Assembly (NCBI GenBank): GCA_965267505.1
Contig: OZ254081.1
Coordinates: forward strand, 744,001 to 808,000
Reading direction: 5' to 3'
Length of the DNA stretch: 64,000 nucleotides
Source of the DNA: JANQHS01 sp965267505
Lineage (GTDB): Bacteria; Bacteroidota; Bacteroidia; Cytophagales; CCMP332
This document shows, piece after piece, positions 7,803-17,500 of this stretch. The notes below the pieces were generated by a model, which was not told where the DNA came from, searched no databases, and worked only from the letters and a program-made list of their open reading frames with translations. Both the position numbers and the translations under genes were made by a program. Every line of letters begins with the position of its first letter. Position 1 is the stretch's first letter.

Positions 7803-10800
7803 ATGGCTAATCTACTAAACCTGAATTTGGACGATAAGGACTGGGGGAAAGTGAAGATTTTCACCCTCGAGTCATTTTTCATTGGTGTCTTTGTCGCATC
7901 CCTGGAAATATCATCCACAAGTTTGTTTCTTGAAAATTTTTCTGAAAGTGAGCTACCGAAGGCGTTCATAATATCAGGTGCCCTAGGAATTATTATTACC
8001 TCTTTCTTTTCTTTTCTGCAAGGAAGAATCAATTATCAAAAATTGATGAATGCAAGCCTGATTGCCCTGATTCTTTTTACTCTGATTATCAGATTCAGCT
8101 TTGGGTTTATTCAAGGGGATGATCTGGTCTATACCACATTTGTATTAATGGGGCCATTTAAAGTTTTAGCCTTTGTCGCTTTCTGGGGCATGGCCTCACG
8201 GGTGTTTTCACTTCGTCAAGGGAAAAGACTATTCGGATTGATTGATGCCGGTCAGGTTCTTGGAGCCATTATCATCGGTTTTTCGACATCGATTTTGATC
8301 CTGTCGTTAGGGTCGACGATGAACCTGCTTTACATAGCGGCAGCCGGACTTTTCCTTGCCTTGGTTACTCAAACCCAACTGAGAAAATATCTATCTGATT
8401 TTGAAGAAAATCTGAAAAGCGAGGCAAAGGCAGATAAAAAAGAAAGAAGGGAAACCTGGAGGACGCCTTATGTAAGGTTGATGGTGCTCTTTGTCACTCT
8501 TTCCACTCTTTCAATCTTCGTCATTTATAACAACTTCCTTTCAACGACTAAAAGCCAATTTCCGGATCCGACCGAGTTGGCAAATTTCATTGGGTTCTTC
8601 CTCAGTACTATAATGATCTTCTCTTTCTTGTTCAAGACTTTCGTATTCTCAAGATTGATGCAGACCTATGGGTTAAGAGTAGTACTATTGGTATTGCCAA
8701 TAGTTATGATCATCCTGACGATCCCGGCAATAATAATGGGGGGATTGTTTGGGACTGAAATAGATTCAAGTGGGGGTATTACTATATTCTTTCTATTCAT
8801 GGCCCTCACCCAATTGTTTGCCCAATCCTTGAAGTATTCTCTTGAGGTTCCAGCTTTTAAGATCTTATACCAACCCTTACCCCCAGGTTCCAGGTATGAC
8901 ATTCAGGCTAGAATAGATGGAACAGTAAGTGAAGGTGCTGCCGTGCTTTCAGGCTTGGTCCTGTTAGGAATAGGAATGCTCCCCATAACAGGAAGCTTGT
9001 TTTACCTATACACCCTGGGTGCCTTCCTTTTGGTTTGGACTTTTATTGGATTTAGGATGCACAATCGATACAGAAATGCTCTTGAAGAATCATTGAGCCG
9101 AGGAAGAAAATTATTGGACCAAGCCATCAACTCAATTCCTGATTTCAGATCAATTTTTGATTCAATGCTTTTCAAGAATACAAGGAAGTCAAAGTCGGTA
9201 ATGGATCTTCTCAACAAGACCGACAAAAGACTGTATTCCGAAAAAGTAAAAATCCTTCTTCAGAATGGCGATTCGGATCATAAAAAAATGGCCCTTGAGT
9301 ACTTAAAAAATGATGCCCTACTGGAGCAGACACAATTCCTGGAGGGTTTAAAAAGGGATAAATCAGACCAAAAAGATCTTGACTCCATTTTGAAATTCTT
9401 TAAAGAGCTTGAAACTCAAAATGGGAAGGAAAGAATTCAGGAGTTAGCAAGATCAAAGGACCCTAATGAACGAGGGCTTGCCGTTCACTTGATCGCAGCC
9501 GATATTGGAGGAGACCACCACAGACTTTTTAGAGACCTTTTACGGGATGTAAACCCAGGGGTTAGGCGTGTTTCAATTTCAATTCTTGCCGAAAAGGATT
9601 GGCCAGAATATTGGCCCAGATTGATTGAGAACCTTGAAGATCCTGAATACCACAGCACAGCTTATTCTACCATCATTCAAATCGGGGAACCTATCCTTCC
9701 ATCCCTCGAACAGGTTTTTTACAAAAGTGGGTACAGCATTGAAATGCTTTCGGAGATCCTTCGAATCTTTGGAAATATAGGAGGCGATCAGGCTCATGAA
9801 TACCTTGTAAAAAAAATCAGCTTTCCTGATAACCGAGTAGTGAAGCAAGCTTTGATCGCCTTGAGAAATTCGGGTTTCCAGGCTCAGGAAAACCAGAAAG
9901 GAAGGATCAAATCGGCCCTTGAATTCACAATAGGAAGAGCCTTGTGGTTTGAGGTCGCAAACTCAATTATGGGGTCAGAAGAAGATTATCCCTTATTGAG
10001 GCAATCAATAGTTCATGAGACCAATGAGGCCTACGACTTTTTATTCATGCTGCTTTCAATTCTCTATGACTCGGAATCGGTTGCCTATGTAAAAGAAAAC
10101 CTTGAATCTGGAAATCCAGAAAGTGCCGATTATGCCATAGAGTTATTGGATCTCTTTTTGGATGAGGATCTGAAGGGTAGGTTATTTCCACTCTTGGAAG
10201 ACTTTCCAATTAATATCAAGATCAGGTTGCTGGAAGCTTATTATGCAATCGGACTTGAAACTCCAGAGGATATATTGTTCAAGGTGCTGGATCTGGATTT
10301 TAATTATTCTCAACGATGGACCAAGGGTGTAGCCATGCATTATATTGGGGAAAAGAGGTTGAAGAAATATTATGATAGGGTTACCTCATTCATTTTCCAT
10401 CCGGATCCATTCTTCAATGAATTGGCCGCTGCCATTCTCGCTGATTGTGACGAAACCCGATTCAAAGATGTTGTTAGAAGGATGGATCCAGATAGGCAAC
10501 ACGACCTGGAGCAAATCGGAGTTCTTGGTAGATCAGGGGAAAGGCTGTTGAGTTTTGATCTCTGCCTTGACCTTACATCTGAGCCTAAGCTTCAAGAAAT
10601 TCCAAACCACCACCTCCTGGAGATAGCTGAAAAATTTGAGCTAAAAAAATATCTGAAGGATGAAAAAATTGAACCTCTAAGCTCGTTTTCAGCTTTTGAT
10701 CTCGCTTATGTTAAAAAGGGAACTGTATTGATCAATGGGAAGAAATTCATATCACCGGTCATTGTTGGTGATCTGGTCGGGAATGAAATAGACAACCCTT

Positions 10801-10916
10801 CTGAAGCAGTTTCGGAGGGCACTTCATTAATTTATTTCATAAAAGGTGAAGATTTGTATCAAATTATTGACACCCATCCGCATTTAGTACGTTCAATAAG
10901 CCAATTGATTTCATAA
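7803..10916 (+). CDS. MFS/Npt-like membrane protein with HEAT repeats and degenerate cyclic-nucleotide-binding domain
   Basis: A 1037-residue three-part protein. Residues about 15-430 form some twelve membrane segments resembling the ATP/ADP-translocase-like (Npt1/Npt2) branch of MFS proteins; FGLIDAGQVLGAIIIGF and RIDGTVSEGAAVLSGL are typical. Residues about 480-900 are helical repeats of HEAT type (RDVNPGVRRVSISILAE, DNRVVKQALIALRNSG). The last 80 residues (AYVKKGTVLINGKKFISPVIVGDLVG) look like a cNMP-binding beta-roll without the usual phosphate cassette. Substrate and ligand are unknown; the layout suggests a transporter-derived sensor or scaffold rather than a plain permease. It lies between an HhH gene and a phosphatase gene, with gaps of 81 and 92 nt to its neighbours. 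Confidence 0.78.
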   Translation: MANLLNLNLDDKDWGKVKIFTLESFFIGVFVASLEISSTSLFLENFSESELPKAFIISGALGIIITSFFSFLQGRINYQKLMNASLIALILFTLIIRFSFGFIQGDDLVYTTFVLMGPFKVLAFVAFWGMASRVFSLRQGKRLFGLIDAGQVLGAIIIGFSTSILILSLGSTMNLLYIAAAGLFLALVTQTQLRKYLSDFEENLKSEAKADKKERRETWRTPYVRLMVLFVTLSTLSIFVIYNNFLSTTKSQFPDPTELANFIGFFLSTIMIFSFLFKTFVFSRLMQTYGLRVVLLVLPIVMIILTIPAIIMGGLFGTEIDSSGGITIFFLFMALTQLFAQSLKYSLEVPAFKILYQPLPPGSRYDIQARIDGTVSEGAAVLSGLVLLGIGMLPITGSLFYLYTLGAFLLVWTFIGFRMHNRYRNALEESLSRGRKLLDQAINSIPDFRSIFDSMLFKNTRKSKSVMDLLNKTDKRLYSEKVKILLQNGDSDHKKMALEYLKNDALLEQTQFLEGLKRDKSDQKDLDSILKFFKELETQNGKERIQELARSKDPNERGLAVHLIAADIGGDHHRLFRDLLRDVNPGVRRVSISILAEKDWPEYWPRLIENLEDPEYHSTAYSTIIQIGEPILPSLEQVFYKSGYSIEMLSEILRIFGNIGGDQAHEYLVKKISFPDNRVVKQALIALRNSGFQAQENQKGRIKSALEFTIGRALWFEVANSIMGSEEDYPLLRQSIVHETNEAYDFLFMLLSILYDSESVAYVKENLESGNPESADYAIELLDLFLDEDLKGRLFPLLEDFPINIKIRLLEAYYAIGLETPEDILFKVLDLDFNYSQRWTKGVAMHYIGEKRLKKYYDRVTSFIFHPDPFFNELAAAILADCDETRFKDVVRRMDPDRQHDLEQIGVLGRSGERLLSFDLCLDLTSEPKLQEIPNHHLLEIAEKFELKKYLKDEKIEPLSSFSAFDLAYVKKGTVLINGKKFISPVIVGDLVGNEIDNPSEAVSEGTSLIYFIKGEDLYQIIDTHPHLVRSISQLIS

Positions 10917-10918
10917 AA

Positions 10919-10948
10919 TTTGAAATATTTGCCTTCAGGGTATTTTTG
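10919..10948 (+). promoter_or_regulatory. Promoter of the HAMP-SpoIIE phosphatase gene (TTTG-N18-TATTTTTG)
   Basis: TTTG at 10919-10922, an 18-nt spacer and TATTTTTG at 10941-10948 give a complete Bacteroidota -33/-7 promoter. It leaves a leader of about 55 nt before ATG 11009. This is one of the best promoter matches in the window. Confidence 0.72.
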
Positions 10949-11008
10949 CATGGATTTGCCGAATGATTTTCCGTTGACCCCAAAGGGTAATCCGGATTGG
11001 AAATCAAC

Positions 11009-13048
11009 ATGAAGAAGAGAACTTCTATCCAAAGACAAATCACACTTAATGTGATCCTTCCTGTGGCAGCGGCCATACTGTTGATCGCTGTCTTGAATTA
11101 TGCGCGAACCAACTCCCTTCTAAAAGAATTTGAGGTTGTCAAAAACTCATTGATCACCGAGGAGATCAAGGGATTGATAAGATTTCAGGATTATACACTT
11201 CACCTCATTGAAGAGAATCTTGACTCCAAATTGAGAGAAATCTCTTTCCAACTGGTTCATGACAAATTCAAGGATACAGAAAATATCGAACGGGTCGATC
11301 TGGAATCAATACTAACAGAGTTTGAACTGGATCCAAATCTTTGGGATATCTACATTATTAGGGATGATGGGGTGATCATAAATACCACTTTCTCTCAAGA
11401 CTCAGGTCTGAACTACTTCAATTTTGGAGAACGCTTCGAAGATTTTTTCAAAAAAGTGGTACTCAAGGACGGAACCTTTAAAACAGACCGGATGGGTGAT
11501 GAAAAGAATACCAACCGCAAAAGAAAATATTCCTACCAAAGCACCCTGGATCGAAAATATGTTGTGGAATTGGGGGTATACTCAGAGGATGCGACTCAAT
11601 TGGTTTCAGGAATAAAGAACCAACTCAATGAGATTGCAGAGAAGCAAGAGAGTGTTGTTTCAGTAGACCTTTTTGTTGGGGATGAAAACCCTCTCTCTTT
11701 CAATTCTGATAAGATAATAATGGATCAAAATCTGACCGTTTTCAAGCGTGCACTTGAAAGCAAATCCATTGCCAAAGCCTTTAATAATTCTTCCAATCTA
11801 GCTTACGAATTTATCTACTTTGAAAGAGAGGAATCAAATTTATATGGGCATTCCGTGATTCGAATAATAACCGACCGTACGGCCCAACTGAATGTCATTA
11901 GGAAGGAATTGATCCTTCTCCTCTCCGTATTTGGAGTGACAATGGGCGTCTTGCTATGGATGCTATATATCAGATCAAGGCAGATCACCACCCCAATCAA
12001 GAAGTTGGCCGATAAGGTGACCAGGATCACGGAAGGAAACCTTAATGAACGAGCCGAAGTCAGAGGCAATAACGAAATCACAACTCTTTCCGAGAAGTTC
12101 AACGTGATGCTTGAACGGCTTGAAGAATTTTATAATGAGTTGGAACAAAAGGTAATCGAAAGAACTCAGGAAATATCTCAACAAAAAGAGGAAATTGAAG
12201 CGCAAAGAGATAATCTTGCTAAGAGTAATCTTGAGTTAGAAAAGGCCTACAAGGAAATCGAAGAACATCAAGAGCGGATCACGGATAGTATTCGATATGC
12301 AAAAAGAATCCAGACTGTAATTCTACCTTCCAAGGATTATGTTGATAAACACCTTCCTAACAGTTTTGTCCTGTACAAACCTAAGGACATTGTTAGCGGT
12401 GATTTCTACTGGGTAAATGAATACGGAGATAAGATTTGCTTTGCAGCAGTGGATTGCACAGGCCACGGAGTTCCTGGAGCCTTTATGTCGCTTGTCGGTT
12501 ATAACAGCCTAAACACTGCAATTTCCAAAAAGGAAAACATGTCGGCTTCGGAGATCCTGGAAGAACTTAACCAGGGTGTAATCAGCATTCTAAGACAAGG
12601 GGATGAGGATAATGAAGCCGAAACTGTCAATGACGGAATGGACATAGCACTTTGTGTATTTGATAAGAAAACGCAAAAACTTGAGTTCTCTGGAGCCTAT
12701 AGACCCCTGTATTTACTCAGAAATGGAGAGGTAGAAGAAATAAAAGGAGATAAAAAACCCATTGGGAGATTCATTGAAGGCCAGGGGATAAAATTTAAAA
12801 CTCATACGCTCGATCTGAAAAAAGGCGATTCCATATATATTTTCTCAGATGGATTCTGTGATCAATTCGGGGGGCCAAAAGGGAAAAAATACCTCCCATC
12901 GCGCTTTAAACGGACATTGGAAGAAATTTCCGAACAAAATATCTCAACCCAGGGAGACCTTTTAGACCAGGCTCTCCTAGAATGGATGGGTACAGATCAT
13001 GAACAGATCGATGATGTGGTCGTAATTGGCCTGAAAATCACCGAATAA
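11009..13048 (+). CDS. HAMP-domain SpoIIE-type serine/threonine phosphatase
   Basis: A 679-residue membrane-bound PP2C-like phosphatase. Order: TM1 (residues about 13-32), an extracytoplasmic sensor region of about 260 residues, TM2 (LILLLSVFGVTMGVLLWMLY, near 299-320), a HAMP linker (ITTPIKKLADKVTRITEGN), a glutamate-rich coiled coil, then the SpoIIE phosphatase domain (about 437-677). Metal-site motifs are KDIVSGDFYW, AAVDCTGHGVPGAFMS and FSDGFCDQFGG. Relatives dephosphorylate anti-sigma-antagonist-like partners, but none is adjacent. ATG 11009 was preferred over TTG 10997 because the latter only adds MEIN. A good promoter lies upstream, and the TIR-like gene follows after 100 nt. Confidence 0.88.
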   Translation: MKKRTSIQRQITLNVILPVAAAILLIAVLNYARTNSLLKEFEVVKNSLITEEIKGLIRFQDYTLHLIEENLDSKLREISFQLVHDKFKDTENIERVDLESILTEFELDPNLWDIYIIRDDGVIINTTFSQDSGLNYFNFGERFEDFFKKVVLKDGTFKTDRMGDEKNTNRKRKYSYQSTLDRKYVVELGVYSEDATQLVSGIKNQLNEIAEKQESVVSVDLFVGDENPLSFNSDKIIMDQNLTVFKRALESKSIAKAFNNSSNLAYEFIYFEREESNLYGHSVIRIITDRTAQLNVIRKELILLLSVFGVTMGVLLWMLYIRSRQITTPIKKLADKVTRITEGNLNERAEVRGNNEITTLSEKFNVMLERLEEFYNELEQKVIERTQEISQQKEEIEAQRDNLAKSNLELEKAYKEIEEHQERITDSIRYAKRIQTVILPSKDYVDKHLPNSFVLYKPKDIVSGDFYWVNEYGDKICFAAVDCTGHGVPGAFMSLVGYNSLNTAISKKENMSASEILEELNQGVISILRQGDEDNEAETVNDGMDIALCVFDKKTQKLEFSGAYRPLYLLRNGEVEEIKGDKKPIGRFIEGQGIKFKTHTLDLKKGDSIYIFSDGFCDQFGGPKGKKYLPSRFKRTLEEISEQNISTQGDLLDQALLEWMGTDHEQIDDVVVIGLKITE

Positions 13049-13111
13049 GGTATTTTCCCAATCTATTCTTCGTTTCGCACAACTTTAATAAATTTACCCT
13101 TATAGTGGATA

Positions 13112-13127
13112 ATTCCCCTTGGGGGAT
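13112..13127. promoter_or_regulatory. Inverted repeat upstream of the TIR/STAND operon, possible operator
   Basis: ATTCCCC-TT-GGGGGAT is a near-perfect inverted repeat 21 nt before the start codon at 13149. A weak -7-like TAAATTTA (13088-13095) lies upstream. With a 2-nt centre it is a poor terminator and lacks a T tract; it could be an operator or a leader hairpin near the start codon. Low certainty. Confidence 0.3.
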
Positions 13128-13148
13128 CTACCAAAGAATAAACCTCCT

Positions 13149-14510
13149 ATGGCAGATAAGCCAAATATTAAAATCCTAAACCTAGCTTCTAAAAAAGTTC
13201 AGGACGTGGACGTTTCCGATTGGATTGATCACCTAATCTCTGGTGTTCAGCTGATATTGTCTCAGTCGATGAATACAGAGGTTGAATCAGAAATAGTCGA
13301 TTCTGAATCAAAACTGAAGGAAAATGCCAAGTCTGTTGTGATCATAGTAACTGGTTCAGATTCAAAGGTTTCGGATAAGCTACTTGAAAAACCGAACGCA
13401 TCTCTTGTTCAACTTGAACCTCGAGAGATTCTGTCAGGAAAAAAGATAAGCTCTTTCGAATTTTTTGTAGATGGTGAGTCAGGATCTCAGCCCATGGATC
13501 CAACCGGAGCTGGACTAATAGGGAAAAACTATTGGTTAAAGCTCGTTGACCTTGCTTTTGAAGTGACAAAAGGGTTTTCCAAAGATTCAAGCGAGAAGAA
13601 AAAGAATATTTTCCTCGCCTCTGTTAATCCCACGAACCGCTCAATAAGAGACGAACTAAAAAGAGATCTTCAAAGGAAGGGATACGAAGTCTTCCCATTG
13701 GGAACCTTGCCTAAGGATGCCAAGAATCTTGAAAAAGAAGTATCCTCCTTATTAAAGGATTGTGAGCTAAGCATTCACATTATTGGAAAAGAGTACGGAA
13801 AAGAACTTGATGGAGGATCTGATTCCATTACGGATTTTCAAAATCAAGTTGCGGCAAAATATTGCCAAAAGAATCCCGGAAAACTTAAAAGAGTTGTATG
13901 GCAATCTCCTGATGATATAGTCAAGGATCAGAGGCAAAGAGAATACATTGATTCGTTGGTGAAAACACCTGAATTGCTTGCAGGAGCTGAATTCCTTAAG
14001 ATACCAATTGAACACCTCAAGTCTCTTATGGTAGACTTGCTGGAAGGAAGAGCTATCAATGAAAATGTTATTAAGGTTAAGCATGATCAGGAATCGCCAG
14101 ATCCGATTCAAGCAGGTTCCACTTACTTGATAAATGATATTCTAGATCAAAAATGGGCTGATGAAATTGTAAAAGATCTGAGTAAGGGATCTGAAAAGAT
14201 TAGTAGCAGCCAATTTTTATCAAGTGTTTCAAAATCCATGGCTTATCATAAGGAATGCTTGGCTTTGTGTGGAAGTGTCATACTTCTAGCCGACAAAGCT
14301 AGCCCACAATGGGTGGCAGCTAAGATGAAGGATATTTTGAAATCACCAGGATTTGGAAGGGAAAAGGACTTTAGTTCAAAGTCTTTTGTGGGTTCAAAAA
14401 ATCACGCGGACCTTGCCGACAAGGCTAAAAAAGAAGGATACAAGGTCATCGATAAAGGACCAGGAACAGAAATTAAGGCCTTGAAAGAAACAGTTAAAAG
14501 TAAAGCATGA
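13149..14510 (+). CDS. TIR-like / DUF4062-like multi-Rossmann protein, partner of the STAND NTPase
   Basis: A 453-residue soluble protein with no signal or membrane segment. The middle (residues about 150-290) looks like a TIR-like fold: it opens with the strand NIFLASVNPTNRSIRDELKRDL and GYEVFPLG, then has LSIHIIGKEYGKELDGGSDSITDFQ, the serine/YG-containing segment of TIR-like domains found beside STAND proteins. The N-terminal 140 residues and the C-terminal 130 look like diverged Rossmann-like copies (KSVVIIVTGSDS; LALCGSVILLADKASPQW). No catalytic glutamate could be assigned with confidence, so NADase activity is unproven. The stop overlaps the STAND gene start by 4 bp (ATGA), implying coupled translation. 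It might instead be a DUF4062 protein. Confidence 0.65.
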   Translation: MADKPNIKILNLASKKVQDVDVSDWIDHLISGVQLILSQSMNTEVESEIVDSESKLKENAKSVVIIVTGSDSKVSDKLLEKPNASLVQLEPREILSGKKISSFEFFVDGESGSQPMDPTGAGLIGKNYWLKLVDLAFEVTKGFSKDSSEKKKNIFLASVNPTNRSIRDELKRDLQRKGYEVFPLGTLPKDAKNLEKEVSSLLKDCELSIHIIGKEYGKELDGGSDSITDFQNQVAAKYCQKNPGKLKRVVWQSPDDIVKDQRQREYIDSLVKTPELLAGAEFLKIPIEHLKSLMVDLLEGRAINENVIKVKHDQESPDPIQAGSTYLINDILDQKWADEIVKDLSKGSEKISSSQFLSSVSKSMAYHKECLALCGSVILLADKASPQWVAAKMKDILKSPGFGREKDFSSKSFVGSKNHADLADKAKKEGYKVIDKGPGTEIKALKETVKSKA

Positions 14511-17500
14511 GCGCTTCAGTAACCTTTAATACAGATACTAGTGTAGATACCCGGAAGAGTTTTAACCCCTTCCCGGGTCTAAGACCCTTTGGTATTGATG
14601 AAAGCCATTTGTTCTTCGGAAGAGAAGGACAAAGTGACGAGGTACTAGAAAAATTAGCCGACAACAAGTTTGTTGGCGTCATTGGAGCCTCCGGTTCGGG
14701 TAAATCCTCCCTGATGTATTGTGGGCTTATCCCAGAACTATATGGAGGATTCATTTCGGGTGCAGGAAGCTCTTGGAAGATTGTGATCTCTCGCCCCGGC
14801 GGTGGCCCAATAGACAATTTGGCCAAAGCCCTGGTTGAATCTGATGGAAAGGACCTGACCGAAAAAGAAAAATTCACCCGGGAATCAATCTCTTCTGCTG
14901 TATTAAGGAGTAGTTCCCTTGGCTTGGTTGATGCAGTTCGCCAAATGGATCTTGAGGAAAATGATAATGTCCTCATTTTTGTTGACCAGTTTGAAGAATT
15001 ATTCAGATTTAAGAGAAGTAGAAAAGATTCGTCATCAGTAAATGAGTCAGCTGCATTTGTTAAACTTCTTCTCGAAGCAATTAACCAATCTGAGTTTCCT
15101 ATTTATGTTGTACTGACAATGAGGTCGGACTTCATTGGGGATTGTAGCCAGTACCCAGAATTAACCAAAAAGATCAATAATAGCCATTACCTGATCCCAC
15201 AAATGACCCGTGAGGATTTCAGGCAGGCAATCATTGGACCTGTTGCCGTTGGACAGGGGGTTATTTCTGACAGATTGGTCCAGCAACTCCTAAATGATGT
15301 AGGGGACAATCCAGATCAGTTGCCTATTCTGCAGCATGCTCTAATGCGGACATGGGATTATTGGACCAAAAATCGGGAAGGCAAGGAAAAAATGGACGTG
15401 GGCCATTATGAAGCAATCGGAAAGATGGAAAAAGCCCTTTCTGACCATGCTAATGAGGCCTATGATGAGTTAGAAGGAGATCTTCAGGATATCTGTGAAA
15501 ACCTCTTTAAAACCTTAACTGAAAAAGGGGCTGACGGAAGGGGAATTCGTCACCCAAGTTCAGTTGATGAGATAGCTGAAATTGCAGGTACCGATGCCAA
15601 CAAAGTGGTTGAAGTGATTGAGCACTTCAGACTTCCCGGAAGGTCATTCCTTGCTCCTGCATCCCACATAAAATTAGCTCCTGAATCGATAATTGATATT
15701 TCTCATGAAAGCTTGATGAGGGTATGGGATAGGTTGATTCAATGGGTGGATGAAGAGGTGGATTCGGTCCAACTATATCAAAGGCTTTGCGAGGGTGCCG
15801 AAATGTACCAAAAAGGAACAGGAAGCCTCTGGAGGCCTCCTGATCTATTGATTGCCCTTAACTGGAAGGAAAAAAGGAAACCCAATTTAACCTGGGCAAA
15901 AAGATACAATCCCTCCTTTGAGCGGGCAATGGTGTTCCTTGAGTCGAGTCGGGAGGCCTATGAGCTTGAGGAGGCTAATAAGGTTCTACAACAGAAAAGA
16001 GAACTTAGAAGGACCAGAACATTTGCAGTGATTTTGGGATCTGCTGCAATTGTGGCCTTGGGCCTTATGATCTTCTCCTGGGCACAGTATAACGAAGCAG
16101 ATAGGTTAAGAAGAGATGCGGTTGCCGCACAGGAGGAAGCTTTGAACCAAAAGAATTTGGCCGAGCAAGCCGCGATAGAAGCACAGCAGGCTCGAGATGA
16201 AGCACAAAAAAGTGCTGTTGAAGCTGAGAATGCCCGTAAAGAAGCCGAAAAACAAGCCGAAATAGCTCTGGAAGAGAAAAGGAATGCTGAATCGGCAAGG
16301 CAATTGGCAGAATCTAGGAGGGTACAAGCAGAACGTGCTCAAAGAGAAGCGGTGGCAGCTCAGACCAAGGCAGAGGAGAATTATAAATTGGCTCAGGAGC
16401 AAACCAGAATTGCTGAGGAGGCGAATGAAAAATCCAAGTCTTTGAGAATGAGCTCAATTGCAAGGTCAATGGCTGTTAAATCTCTGCAAATCCAAAATGA
16501 CACGACACTTAGGGCACTGGTAGCCCAACAAGCCTATCTTTTTGATAAGGAATACGGAGAAGAAGAATTTAATTCGGATGTATATGCTGGGCTTTATTAT
16601 GCCAATAAGTATATGAATCCAAAGGATTACAATTCACTACAGGGACACGATGATGGTGTAAGGTCTATTCTGTTCAACAAAACCGGTGATAAAATGTATA
16701 CCACCGGCTCTGATGGAAAAATCCTTGCTTGGGATATGGAGAAACCCGGAAAGCCAAACAAATTGGTCTGGGAAAATCAATCATTGAACAGGTCGCTTGC
16801 TCTGAGTCCAGAGGAAGATCGTTTGGCGGTAATAACCCAGTTTTCAACTATCCAGGTTTATAAACTCTACCCTACTGATAGCGTCGTCTGGTCTTTACTT
16901 AATGACGACAAGGTTGCATGGTCCATCGTATTTGAACCTCATCAAAATACCCTACTGGCATCTTACGATGATGGATCAGTGGTAGAATGGAATCTTGATA
17001 ACGGGACTTCAAAGCAGTTAACACAGTATCCAACCAAATTCATCAGCCTTGATCTTACTCCAGATGCAAGGTGGATCGCAGGCGGAACTGAGGAGGGACA
17101 GGTAATTATTTGGGACAGGGAAAGCCCAGAGAAACCTGCAAAGATTTTCGGAGATGTTAAGAATACGATTCATGGAATCAGATTTAGCAATAAGGGGGAT
17201 TTTCTTGTTACAGGAGACCTTGCAGGAAATGTTCGGGTATGGAAAGTTGGAACCTGGGAATTACTGGAGATCCTTGAGGGCCACACGGCCAGGGTACACG
17301 ACATACAGTTTTCAAGGGATGATAAATACATGGCTACCGGAAGCTTTGATAAAAGCATACTCCTTTGGTTCACTGAAGACTGGACCAAATCCCCAGCTGT
17401 ACTGGATGACCAGGATTCCTGGGTATGGTCTGTAGGATTCAATCCTGATGCCACTAAGATCTATGCGGGATGCGTAAACAATCTTATTAGAGAATATTCT

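Noticed and set aside
10970..11000. Short inverted words around CCCCAAAGGG upstream of the SpoIIE start
   Set aside because: Stem too short and no T tract; not distinguishable from chance.
11815..12205. Minus-strand frames inside the SpoIIE gene
   Set aside because: They are antisense shadows of the TM2-HAMP region; hydrophobic stretches are only the complement of charged codons.
16065..16402. Overlapping minus-strand frames opposite the STAND coiled coil
   Set aside because: They result from the biased Ala/Glu/Gln codons of the coiled coil read in antisense; no start signal or family similarity.
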